Source of the DNA: Clostridiales bacterium
GTDB lineage: Bacteria; Bacillota; Clostridia; Lachnospirales; Lachnospiraceae
Assembly (NCBI GenBank): GCA_012839235.1
Contig: DUNS01000241.1
Coordinates: 1-41,317 of the forward strand
DNA: 41,317 nucleotides
Direction of reading: 5' to 3'
A program made the translations under genes and the position numbers. Each line of letters begins with the position of its first letter. Position 1 is the first letter of the stretch. The notes under the pieces were generated by a model. It was not told where the DNA came from. It saw nothing but the letters and a program-made list of their open reading frames with translations, and did no database searches. Shown piece after piece: positions 17,441 through 25,450 of this stretch.

Positions 17441-18435
17441 AGATTAATATATACTACGGAGGAAGGGGATTAATCGAAGATCCAACCCTCTATATCATTA
17501 GTAAGCTGACAGATGTACTGGAGGAGCTAAGAGTAAAAGTGACCAAGTATAACCTATATGAAGAAAAAAGCGCTATTACCTCCTTGCCAAAAACCCTTAA
17601 AGATGCTGATGGAGTGATTTTGGCAACAACCATTGAATGGTTTGGTATAGGAGGGCTAATGCAACAATTTCTGGATGCATGCTGGCTTTATGGTGATAAG
17701 GATAAGCTGAGTAAGCTTTATATGCTACCAGTTGTTACAACGGGGTCATATGGTGAAAAAGAAGCTCTCTTAACTTTAATAAAATCATGGGAAATTCTTG
17801 GTGGAGAACCTTGCAATGGACTAAGTGCATATGTAGAGGAGCATGTGGAATTCGAGACAAATTCTGATTATGAGAAGACTATCGAGAAAGCCGCTGAGGA
17901 GTTCTACCGTGTAGTAAATAAAAAAACAAAGCTGTTGCCATCAAGTGCTGGAACATTTAAGCAAAGTGTTATACGTAATAATCCTATAGAATTAACACCT
18001 CAGGAAAGTGAGCAGCTTTCAGTTTATGTATCAGATGATTCTTATGTTAAGAAACAAAAGGAAGACATTGAGGAATTGTCACAGCTATTTAAAGAAATGA
18101 TGGACAATGGTGATCTAGAAAAGGGGCAGGAGTTTATCATTAACCTAAAAGATAACTTTCATCCCCTAGAGGACTTTACAGCTTCTTATTCAATAGAGCT
18201 TTCAGACGTTAATAAGACTCTTATTATTGAAATAAACGATACAAAAATGAAATGCTATTATGGAGAGAAACCTGAAGCAGATGTTATTGCTAAAACAACC
18301 CATGCCGTGATGAATCGCTTGGTTAATGGAAGAGTAACTTTTCAGGGAGCATTTATGTCAGGGGAACTGACTGCAAAAGGGAACTTTAAGACTCTTAGAA
18401 CCTTTGACCAAGTATTTAGATTTAAACTAATGTAA
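17437..18435 (+). CDS. flavodoxin-like reductase fused to SCP2 sterol-binding domain
   Basis: Residues 1-165 have a flavodoxin/NAD(P)H-dependent FMN-reductase layout: strand 1 KINIYYGGRG, then DGVILATTIEWFGIGGLMQQFLDA, the flavin-binding loop region, then PVVTTGSYGE. Residues 175-220 form a linker. Residues about 225-332 resemble an SCP2 (sterol carrier protein 2) domain: a helix, DFTASYSIELSD, then KPEADVIAKTTHAVMNRLVNGRVTFQGAFMSGEL with the usual D-x-x-hydrophobic-x-x-x and G-x-hydrophobic-x-x-x-GDL-like turn. SCP2 domains bind lipids or hydrophobic ligands, so this may be a flavoprotein acting on a hydrophobic quinone-like or lipid substrate; that is inference. It is translationally coupled to the rhomboid gene. 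Confidence 0.8.
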   Translation: MKINIYYGGRGLIEDPTLYIISKLTDVLEELRVKVTKYNLYEEKSAITSLPKTLKDADGVILATTIEWFGIGGLMQQFLDACWLYGDKDKLSKLYMLPVVTTGSYGEKEALLTLIKSWEILGGEPCNGLSAYVEEHVEFETNSDYEKTIEKAAEEFYRVVNKKTKLLPSSAGTFKQSVIRNNPIELTPQESEQLSVYVSDDSYVKKQKEDIEELSQLFKEMMDNGDLEKGQEFIINLKDNFHPLEDFTASYSIELSDVNKTLIIEINDTKMKCYYGEKPEADVIAKTTHAVMNRLVNGRVTFQGAFMSGELTAKGNFKTLRTFDQVFRFKLM

Positions 18436-18442
18436 TGATATA

Positions 18443-18475
18443 GTGCCAAAGCTCTTGATAAAGGAACTTTGGCAC
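18443..18475. terminator. hairpin between convergent genes, probable terminator
   Basis: GTGCCAAAG (18443-18451) pairs perfectly with CTTTGGCAC (18467-18475), with a 15-base loop. It sits just after one gene and before the end of the opposing one. A clear T-run is missing, so efficiency is uncertain. Confidence 0.5.
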
Positions 18476-18488
18476 ATAATATATAGTA

Positions 18489-19241
18489 TTATTCTAAAGG
18501 CAAGAAAATTGAAAAAGTTGTGGCATTTGGATTTGAACTTACTGTAATGTGGCCACAATGTAATTTTACTATCTTGTTAACCATTGCTAGACCAATACCA
18601 GTTCCACCTTTTTTATATGTTACAAATGGAGTAAAGATATTTTCTAATTCTTTATCATGTATGGGTAGACCATTATTAGTAACTTGTATGGTAAGGCTGC
18701 CTGGAGAAACATTATCTTCTTGAATTATACCAAGATGAATATTAATATAGTCCTCCTGAACTGTTGCTTCAAAAGCGTTTTGTATTAAGTTACAGATTGC
18801 TTGCTTAAGCTTTGATTGGTCACAAAGGTAGGAAGTTAGCTGGGTCTCACACTCAGGATCTACAGTTAGGTTTATTTTCTTCCCTTGTTTAAGGGCTAAC
18901 TGTTTATAACCATTATAAATACCATTTATGAAATGGACTAAATTGGTGCTTGCTTTCGTAAGAGTATCCAATTTATTAAGTGTCAAAGCATCAGATATCA
19001 TTCGCTCCATATCATTTACTAATTCAGGTATCTGATCCCAGTATTTATAGTCTTTTGCTTCTGGATGCTTTGTCTCAATATATTGAAGAGTACCTTTTAT
19101 CAAAGACAGTGGGTTACGGAGTTCGTGTGCGAAGACGGACATGTGTCGCTTATTCTCATCAAGTATATTCTGAATAGCTAGTTCTGCCTCAGGATTGTCC
19201 TTTACAAAACAGCTAAGATTATTATTTATCTTTGATAGCAT
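18489..19241 (-). CDS. soluble sensor histidine kinase (orphan)
   Basis: This 250-residue cytosolic protein contains only the kinase core: the H-box SVFAHELRNPLSLIKG with phospho-acceptor His39 (HisKA, about 32-95), the N-box LIQNAFEATVQ, the G1/F-box FTPFVTYKKGGTGIGLAM, and a terminal HATPase strand (TFSIFLPLE). There is no membrane segment, PAS or HAMP domain, and no response regulator gene beside it. That is the pattern of orphan kinases feeding Spo0A in Clostridia, but nothing here proves this partner. ATG 19241 has AAAGGGGGG six bases upstream on the minus strand; an in-frame TTG at 19265 is weaker. Confidence 0.85.
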   Translation of the reverse strand: MLSKINNNLSCFVKDNPEAELAIQNILDENKRHMSVFAHELRNPLSLIKGTLQYIETKHPEAKDYKYWDQIPELVNDMERMISDALTLNKLDTLTKASTNLVHFINGIYNGYKQLALKQGKKINLTVDPECETQLTSYLCDQSKLKQAICNLIQNAFEATVQEDYINIHLGIIQEDNVSPGSLTIQVTNNGLPIHDKELENIFTPFVTYKKGGTGIGLAMVNKIVKLHCGHITVSSNPNATTFSIFLPLE

Positions 19242-19424
19242 TACGTTCCCCCCTTTCAATACCAATGTAAGGAATGTATAACAAAAATAGTAAACACAAT
19301 AAGTATATTATCAACAAATGGTAAAAAATGCAATACGTTTTTTAAACAGTAATTAATTGAGCAATATATGAGGTATAATCTAGGTGTTAAGTATCCTAGA
19401 GGCCAACAAGAAAGGAATGGTATC

Positions 19425-19841
19425 ATGGAAAACTGTATATTCTGTAAAATTATAGCTGGGAGCATCCCTTCTACTACTGTATATGAGGACAAGGATTTTA
19501 AAGCAATTATGGATATTTCTCCAGCTGCAAAGGGTCATATTATAATTCTGCCTAAAAAGCATATCTCTAATATTTATGAGATGGATGATGATATTGCATC
19601 CAAGGTATTAATTGTAGCAAAAAAGATTGCAGCAGCTATTAAGGATGAATTACAATGTCCTGGACTTAATATTCTTCAAAATAACGGTGAGGCAGCTGGC
19701 CAGACGGTCTTCCATTATCATATGCATCTAATCCCAAGAAATCAAGGTGATAAGGTTAAGGTTACTTGGGAGCCAGGTAGCTATCAAGATGGTGAGGCAG
19801 CACAGATAGCTAAAGCTCTTGAAAAAAGAATGCTTAATTAA
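19425..19841 (+). CDS. HIT family nucleotide hydrolase (Hint-like)
   Basis: HIT proteins hydrolyse nucleoside phosphoramidates and adenylyl conjugates in the cytosol. From ATG 19425 the product is 138 residues, standard for bacterial Hint. It has CIFCKI (Cys4, Cys7, a zinc site with His46), IMDISPAAKGHIIILPKKH, and the triad FHYHMHLIPR with His97, His99 and His101, where His99 is the usual nucleophile. AAAGGAATGG (19411-19420) supports this start; the ORF extends upstream to 19368 but without a ribosome site. A TATAAT lies at 19374-19379, so transcription starts only about 40 bases before the gene. Confidence 0.93.
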   Translation: MENCIFCKIIAGSIPSTTVYEDKDFKAIMDISPAAKGHIIILPKKHISNIYEMDDDIASKVLIVAKKIAAAIKDELQCPGLNILQNNGEAAGQTVFHYHMHLIPRNQGDKVKVTWEPGSYQDGEAAQIAKALEKRMLN

Positions 19842-19870
19842 ATATATTATATGGCATAGATAATATTCAT

Positions 19871-20935
19871 CTATCTCTGAGTGTCCTTAATCAGTTGAAT
19901 AATTGTTTCAACTGAATTATTAAGCTTACTTTTGTTCATTGCATCAATATATTTATCCTTAGATTTAAGGACAGTCTGTATACCGCCAAGAAGGCTTGAT
20001 ACAGTTAAATCATTTTCTGAAATTACGTAGGAAAATCCTTGATGCTCAAAGGAATCAGCATTAAGTATTTGATCACCACGACTAGAGCCCTGGGGTAGTG
20101 GTATTAGAATATTAGGCTTGCGAAGGGCTAATAATTCGCAGATAGCGTTGGCTCCAGCTCTTGAAATAACTAAATCTGCAGCAGCGAATAAATCCTTTAA
20201 TTCATCATTAATATATTCAAACTGGACATAACCGGAAAGTCCTTTAAGCTTTTTATCTAAGTTGTTCTTACCACAAAGATGTATAATCTGGTAATCCCTA
20301 AGTAGTGTGGGAAGCATACCACGTATAACTTCATTAATAGCTCTAGAGCCTGTACTTCCTCCAATAACTAGGATGACAGGCTTATTTGCTGTGAAATTAC
20401 AGAAATCAAGGCCACGAATCTTATTTCCAGTAAAAAGTTCTTTTCTAATAGGTGTGCCAGTTAGTAAAGCCTTATCTTTAGGCAGGTAGGATAGGGTCTC
20501 AGGAAAATTAGCACAAACCTTCTGGGCAGCAGGTATTGCGATTTTATTAGCAAGACCAGGTGTCATATCTGATTCATGGATTATAACAGGTATTTTATAT
20601 TTCTTTGCGGCTAAAACAACGGGAACACTTACGAAACCACCTTTAGAAAAAACAATATCAGGCTTTAATTTCTTCATAAGCCCCCGAGCCTCATAGTACC
20701 CTTTTATTACACGAAAAGGATCAGAAAAATTCTTTATATCTAAATATCTCCTTAGCTTGCCGGAAGAGATTCCGTGATAAGGAATATTATATTCTTCAAT
20801 TAGTGTACGTTCAATTCCTTTGTATGAGCCAATGTATTGGATGTCGTAACCGACCTCTTTAAGTCTAGGCAACAGAGCAATACAAGGGGTTACATGACCG
20901 GCTGTTCCGCCACCTGTTAATACAATACGCTTCAT
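19871..20935 (-). CDS. murG: MurG-type UDP-GlcNAc transferase of peptidoglycan synthesis
   Basis: MurG adds GlcNAc to undecaprenyl-PP-MurNAc-pentapeptide (lipid I) to make lipid II at the inner membrane face. This 354-residue protein has both Rossmann halves: N-terminal [18 protein letters not shown] (lipid I side), [33 protein letters not shown], and C-terminal [33 protein letters not shown], then [10 protein letters not shown] (UDP-GlcNAc site). It is alone, outside any mur/fts cluster, as is common for one of the MurG copies in Clostridia, so it could be a paralogue of the division-cluster enzyme. GGAGG precedes the ATG at 20935. The gene converges on the HIT gene. Confidence 0.93.
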   Translation of the reverse strand: MKRIVLTGGGTAGHVTPCIALLPRLKEVGYDIQYIGSYKGIERTLIEEYNIPYHGISSGKLRRYLDIKNFSDPFRVIKGYYEARGLMKKLKPDIVFSKGGFVSVPVVLAAKKYKIPVIIHESDMTPGLANKIAIPAAQKVCANFPETLSYLPKDKALLTGTPIRKELFTGNKIRGLDFCNFTANKPVILVIGGSTGSRAINEVIRGMLPTLLRDYQIIHLCGKNNLDKKLKGLSGYVQFEYINDELKDLFAAADLVISRAGANAICELLALRKPNILIPLPQGSSRGDQILNADSFEHQGFSYVISENDLTVSSLLGGIQTVLKSKDKYIDAMNKSKLNNSVETIIQLIKDTQR

Positions 20936-21114
20936 TATAGATCCTCCATTTCTTTAATACTTTTAATTCTTTTAAATCCCATAAGGGATGAAAATTATGT
21001 ATGTCTGTAAATTAACATAGCAATCGAATAAATTGTATATCAGATAACCAATTTTAGCAAATTAATTTTTATTAAGATTGCAGAAGGTGAATTAGTAGTA
21101 TTTAATGATAGTGG

Positions 21115-21144
21115 TTGAACAAATCATAGTTTATCATATATAAT
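21115..21144 (+). promoter_or_regulatory. promoter of mtnN
   Basis: TTGAAC (21115-21120), 18-base spacer, TATAAT (21139-21144). The AACGGAGG-type ribosome site follows at about 21184-21189 before ATG 21197. Confidence 0.6.
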
Positions 21145-21196
21145 CAGCTTAAGATGATATTATTAGAAAGAATATTCACTATACGGAGGTTTATGA

Positions 21197-21895
21197 ATGA
21201 GAACAATTGGAATTATTGGTGCAATGGATGAAGAAGTAAAGCTTTTAAAGGATAGTATGGACGGGGTTGAGGTAAGAAATATTGCCTCCATGGATTTTTA
21301 TAAAGGACATTTCAAGGGCAAATCAGTTGTTATCGTGCGAAGTGGAATAGGAAAGGTTAATGCCGCTATCTGTACCCAGATTCTTGTAGATAATTATGGT
21401 ATTGATGCAGTGATTAATACTGGAGTTGCAGGATCTCTAAGAAATGAGATTAATATAGGAGATATCGTTCTTTCTACAGATGCACTGCAGCATGACATGG
21501 ATGCCACAGGATTTGGCTATGAAATGGGTGTAATACCAAGAATGGAAAGCTCAATTTTTGAAGCAGATAAAGAAATGATAGAGAAAGCCTCTATGATATG
21601 TGCTCGTGAAATACCTGAAGTTGGAGTATATAAGGGCAGAGTTGTTAGTGGAGACCAATTTGTATCCCATATGGACAAGAAGGAATGGCTAGTCCAAACA
21701 TTTAAGGGGTATTGTACCGAGATGGAGGGAGCTGCTATTGCACAGACCGCATATCTAAATAATATTCCATTCCTAATTATTCGTGCTATTTCAGATAAAG
21801 CTGACCAAAGTGCAGAGATGACTTACTCTGAGTTTGAGCATATGGCTATTAATAATACAGTTAAATTATTAAATGGCTTGGTTCCAGAGCTTTAA
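21197..21895 (+). CDS. mtnN: 5'-methylthioadenosine/S-adenosylhomocysteine nucleosidase
   Basis: MTAN (Pfs) cleaves the glycosidic bond of methylthioadenosine and S-adenosylhomocysteine, recycling adenine and methylthioribose or making S-ribosylhomocysteine for the activated methyl cycle and LuxS. At 232 residues it has the usual length. Visible features are GIIGAMDEEV with catalytic Glu12, the phosphorylase-fold loop VIVRSGIGKVNAA, NTGVAGSL, the purine-site segment VVSGDQFV, the ribose-binding EMEGAAIAQ, and the catalytic Asp in RAISDKAD. It is monocistronic with its own promoter and is convergent with the SpoIID-like gene. Confidence 0.96.
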   Translation: MRTIGIIGAMDEEVKLLKDSMDGVEVRNIASMDFYKGHFKGKSVVIVRSGIGKVNAAICTQILVDNYGIDAVINTGVAGSLRNEINIGDIVLSTDALQHDMDATGFGYEMGVIPRMESSIFEADKEMIEKASMICAREIPEVGVYKGRVVSGDQFVSHMDKKEWLVQTFKGYCTEMEGAAIAQTAYLNNIPFLIIRAISDKADQSAEMTYSEFEHMAINNTVKLLNGLVPEL

Positions 21896-21906
21896 GAAAA
21901 AACAGG

Positions 21907-22866
21907 TCATTCTAGGGATATAACTTCTGTGCCAATATAGTAACGGCTTAGGATATCTGTATATAGAGATCCTTCTCTAGCCATGGCATTACTTCCGTAT
22001 TGACTTAAGCCGATTCCATGACCAACTCCTTTACAGACCACACGGACATTGCCATTATACTGTTCGATTGTAAAGTTATAAGAATTTAAACCTAATGCCT
22101 TGGCGAATTCCTCACCTGTAATAGTGAGGTTCCCAAGGCTTATTGTTTTTATATAACCTATACTATCTCGTTCAGTTACTTTAACCTCATCAAAAAACAA
22201 ATCATCGGAAAGAATAGCTTCTGGGAAATGATTGTTTAGTAGATTTATTAAATCTGGTATGTAATATTCACTGATCTTAAGATAATTAATAGAGGTAATA
22301 TCCTGGCTACTTTCTACACTTGTTAGATATGGTATATCCACATTCAACGCCTCTATAGAGTTTCTTGTATAACCGGTACCTGTTTCAAAAAACAAGGGAA
22401 GAGCCAGTTCACCTTTATATACTAATACCTGGCCTTTGGTTTCCTGAACTGCATTTTCTATTTTACTATAGTAAGTTGTGTAATCTGTGGCTCCCCAATA
22501 GGGCTTCATGTCTGTAATGTCAATATAGGGAATACCTAGCTCCCAAGTAGTAAAAGTTTCATCCGAATGGCCTTCCTCGGTTAAAAGTGCCATGTTATAT
22601 AGAGCGTAGGTTCTTGCAATAACCGCTTGAGCCTTAAGGGCCTCCACATGATAACCAGCAGGCATATTAGCAGCAACCACACCCATTATGTATGTATCTA
22701 GATCAAGGTCTTCTATACGGCCATTTCTTTCATAGCTTATGTTGAAATTCATAGCTTCAATAGATTTTTGACTAATCTTGTTGCTGGATAAAAATAAAGT
22801 TAGTATATAGGGTAAAAGTAAAACAACTATACAAACAACTAATGTCTTTAATAAAACTTGCTTCAT
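21907..22866 (-). CDS. spoIID: SpoIID-family protein lacking the catalytic glutamate
   Basis: SpoIID is a membrane-anchored lytic transglycosylase that, with SpoIIP and SpoIIM, thins peptidoglycan during forespore engulfment. This 319-residue protein has one N-terminal membrane helix (about 5-27), DLDLDTYIMGVVAANMPAG (53-71), HVEALKAQAVIARTYAL, GELALPLFFETGTGYT and the C-terminal GHGIGLSQYGSNAMAREG. The core position that is Glu in VVASEMP of B. subtilis (Glu88) is Asn67 (codon AAT) here. The zinc-site Cys/His residues of clostridial SpoIID, normally between the TYA block and the Gln/Lys-Trp-Gly motif, are also absent. It may be a non-catalytic paralogue or act on glycans without cutting. No spoIIID or spoIIQ is adjacent. 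Confidence 0.8.
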   Translation of the reverse strand: MKQVLLKTLVVCIVVLLLPYILTLFLSSNKISQKSIEAMNFNISYERNGRIEDLDLDTYIMGVVAANMPAGYHVEALKAQAVIARTYALYNMALLTEEGHSDETFTTWELGIPYIDITDMKPYWGATDYTTYYSKIENAVQETKGQVLVYKGELALPLFFETGTGYTRNSIEALNVDIPYLTSVESSQDITSINYLKISEYYIPDLINLLNNHFPEAILSDDLFFDEVKVTERDSIGYIKTISLGNLTITGEEFAKALGLNSYNFTIEQYNGNVRVVCKGVGHGIGLSQYGSNAMAREGSLYTDILSRYYIGTEVISLE

Positions 22867-22995
22867 AATTGTATCAATTCCTCTCCAGTAATAGGTAATT
22901 ACATATAGGATGGTAATTAATACATTATATTAAAGATAGGCTTGTTTATGTGTTATTTAATTTATGGGAAGTGAATTGGATTACTATGTTTGGTC

Positions 22996-23835
22996 TTAAA
23001 TAAGAAAATAATTTTTGCCAGAACGATACTGGAGTGGGGTAATATTAAAGTGCTTCTTAAAATGTTTATTAAAAGATGGGGTATCCCTAAAACCACAGGA
23101 ATAAGCAATTTCAGTTACACTTAAATCCGTTTCTTTCAAGAGCTTTTGTGCAATTTTTAATCGGTAGGTTATTAAGTATTGCTGTGGTGAAGTATTTTTC
23201 TGAACCATAAATAGCTTATAGAGATATGTTCGATCAATGGATAGGTATTTAGCAACATCTGCAATCTTTATATCATAGGTATAATTATGATGTATATAAT
23301 CCACTGCTTTTTTGACATAGGCCTCCCCGATTATTTTGCTGGAATTATCGGTTTTGATGTGGATATGGGAAAAGAATAGATAAAGCTGTCCCATATAGGT
23401 GAGTTCATTCCCAACACCTTCTGTAAAATTATCAATTAAATTAATTAGATCTCCCTTTAAGGCTCCATTACTAATATCCGTGAATATTGGGTCTGCCTGG
23501 GATAAACCACAGCTTTGTAATATTGAATTAACTTGGTATCCGTCAAATCCTATCCAACAATATTCCCATGGATCATTCTTATCCGCACAGTAAAGAGTTG
23601 TTACTCCAGGAGTAATAAGAAAGCCATCTCCCTTCTTTAAATGATAAGATGTTTCATTTACAAAAAAGGTTCCTTGTCCATCAAGAATATAGTGAATTAA
23701 ATAGTGAGGTCGGATTGCTGGCCCGAAGGAGTGAGAAGGCTTACATTGTTCGTGACCACAATGATAAAGAGTAAGAGGATTACTTAGGGGAATATAGTTT
23801 TCTAAGGTATCTCTTGTTTTCATCGAAATGTTCAT
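22996..23835 (-). CDS. AraC-family transcriptional regulator (cupin plus HTH)
   Basis: The product is about 279 residues from ATG 23835. Residues 15-150 form an AraC-type cupin sensor (PHYLIHYILDGQGTFFVN, GDGFLITPG, then the EYCWIGFDG signature common in sugar-responsive members). The C-terminal ~100 residues contain two HTH motifs (KIADVAKYLSIDRTYLYKLF and LSVTEIAYSCGFRDTPSFNK) ending in ITPLQYR. It is divergent from the GH4 alpha-galactosidase gene, and almost certainly controls it in response to a galactoside; this rests on position only. The start is uncertain: ATG at 23835 or 23823, or TTG at 23856; AAGAAAGG lies just before 23835. Confidence 0.9.
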   Translation of the reverse strand: MNISMKTRDTLENYIPLSNPLTLYHCGHEQCKPSHSFGPAIRPHYLIHYILDGQGTFFVNETSYHLKKGDGFLITPGVTTLYCADKNDPWEYCWIGFDGYQVNSILQSCGLSQADPIFTDISNGALKGDLINLIDNFTEGVGNELTYMGQLYLFFSHIHIKTDNSSKIIGEAYVKKAVDYIHHNYTYDIKIADVAKYLSIDRTYLYKLFMVQKNTSPQQYLITYRLKIAQKLLKETDLSVTEIAYSCGFRDTPSFNKHFKKHFNITPLQYRSGKNYFLI

Positions 23836-23953
23836 GCCTTTCTTAATAATCTGCAATAAAAATCTAACTTTTAAAAGAGTTTAACAAAAATATAATTGTA
23901 TTCAACATAATGACAATTTAATGAAACATAATACATAGCTTATTATCTGCCAT

Positions 23954-23965
23954 CATTATATAATG
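23954..23965. promoter_or_regulatory. palindrome overlapping a TATAAT, AraC/GH4 divergent region
   Basis: CATTATATAATG is a perfect 12-base palindrome that includes TATAAT (23959-23964), a candidate -10 for the GH4 gene. It could be a regulator site or a chance AT palindrome. Confidence 0.3.
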
Positions 23966-24003
23966 ATAGCAAATAAAACACAAGGGAGTAAGGAGGTAAT
24001 GTA

Positions 24004-25326
24004 ATGGTTAAGATTACATTTATGGGAGCTGGAAGTACTGTATTTGCAAGAAATGTGTTAGGTGATTGCATGTGTACACCTTCTCTTCGTGACGCAGAGA
24101 TAGCTCTGTATGATATTGATGCTAAGAGGTTGGAAGATTCAGAGATTATCCTTAAGGCAATCAACAAAAATGTGAATAATTCCAGAGCAGTTATTAAGAC
24201 TTATTTAGGAGTGGAAAATAGAAAAGAAGCTCTTAGGTCTGCAAATTTTGTAGTTAATGCAATTCAAGTTGGGTTTTATGATCCATGTACGATTATTGAC
24301 TTTGAAGTACCTAAAAAATATGGTTTAAGACAAACCATAGCAGATACTCTTGGAATTGGTGGTATTATGCGTGGCCTTAGGACGATTCCTGTACTTGAGG
24401 ATTTTGCAAGGGATATGGAGGAGGTCTGTCCAAATGCTCTATTCTTGAATTACACCAATCCTATGGCAATACTCACGGGCTATATGCAGAGATATACCAA
24501 AATTAAAACCATAGGTTTATGCCATAGTGTACAGATTTGTTCTGAACATTTATTAAAGGACTTGGGAATGGAAGATAAATTAGAGGGCAGGAGTGAATTA
24601 ATTGCAGGAATTAATCATATGGGATGGCTTCTAGAGTTAAAGGACAAGGATGGAAATGATTTATATCCGGAGATTAAAAAGCGAGCAGCTAAGAAAAATG
24701 CAAGTGAAAAACATAAAGATATGGTACGCTATGAGTACATAAAGCATTTGGGTTATTATTGCACGGAATCCAGTGAACATAATGCAGAGTATAATCCTTT
24801 CTTTATTAAATCCAACTATCCTGAGTTAATTGAAAAATTCAATATTCCATTGGATGAGTATCCTAGAAGATGTGTGAAACAGATTAAAGGTTGGGAAGAA
24901 GAGAAGAGCAACATCTTAAAGGATGGAATGATTACTCACGAGCGATCCAATGAGTACGCTTCCTATATAATGGAAGCAGTTGTTACAAATACACCGATAA
25001 AAATTGGTGGAAATGTTCTAAATACCGGTCTAATTGATAATCTACCAGCTGATGCCTGTGTTGAGGTACCCTGTATGGTAGATGCCCTTGGAATTAATCC
25101 ATGTCATGTGGGAAGGCTACCGGTTCAGCTAGCGGCCATGAATATGACTAATGTTAATGCACAGCTTATGACAATTGAGGCTGCAAGGAGTAGGAAGAGG
25201 GAAAACATATATCAGGCTGCCATGCTTGATCCACATACCGCTGCTGAACTGTCTATAGATGACATTGTTAAAATGTGCGATGAATTAATTGAGGCCCATG
25301 GGGAATATATGAGTATGTATAATTAA
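24004..25326 (+). CDS. melA: GH4 family alpha-galactosidase (MelA-like)
   Basis: GH4 enzymes hydrolyse glycosides by an NAD+ and Mn2+-dependent redox-elimination mechanism in the cytosol. The 440-residue product has the N-terminal NAD loop ITFMGAGSTVFARNVLGD, GGIMRGLRTIP, NYTNPMA, and the metal-site residues Cys173 and His174 in GLCHSV and His205 in INHMGW. These positions are very close to Cys174, His175 and His205 of E. coli MelA. The segment TESSEHNAEYNPFF also matches the alpha-galactosidase subgroup rather than phospho-glucosidases. The likely substrate is melibiose- or raffinose-type galactosides; no transporter is adjacent. AAGGAGGT lies just before the ATG. A divergent AraC regulator probably controls it. 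Confidence 0.92.
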   Translation: MVKITFMGAGSTVFARNVLGDCMCTPSLRDAEIALYDIDAKRLEDSEIILKAINKNVNNSRAVIKTYLGVENRKEALRSANFVVNAIQVGFYDPCTIIDFEVPKKYGLRQTIADTLGIGGIMRGLRTIPVLEDFARDMEEVCPNALFLNYTNPMAILTGYMQRYTKIKTIGLCHSVQICSEHLLKDLGMEDKLEGRSELIAGINHMGWLLELKDKDGNDLYPEIKKRAAKKNASEKHKDMVRYEYIKHLGYYCTESSEHNAEYNPFFIKSNYPELIEKFNIPLDEYPRRCVKQIKGWEEEKSNILKDGMITHERSNEYASYIMEAVVTNTPIKIGGNVLNTGLIDNLPADACVEVPCMVDALGINPCHVGRLPVQLAAMNMTNVNAQLMTIEAARSRKRENIYQAAMLDPHTAAELSIDDIVKMCDELIEAHGEYMSMYN

Positions 25327-25371
25327 ATAATAAAAAATGTAAGCTCTTAAGATTAAGTAAGGTTCTTTAAA

Positions 25372-25423
25372 AAAGTGATAAAACGATTATAAACCAAATA
25401 TCGTTTTATCACTTTCTTTTTAT
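25372..25423. terminator. strong bidirectional terminator
   Basis: AAAGTGATAAAACGAT (25372-25387) pairs perfectly with ATCGTTTTATCACTTT (25400-25415), followed by CTTTTTATTT. It serves the GH4 gene (+) and the DUF255 gene (-). Confidence 0.85.
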
Positions 25424-25450
25424 TTATGACAAGTGAATTGGCTTGTCAAT

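Noticed and set aside
19256-19562. Minus-strand frames upstream of and over the HIT gene
   Set aside because: They overlap the TATAAT and ribosome site of the HIT gene; low-complexity translations without ribosome sites.
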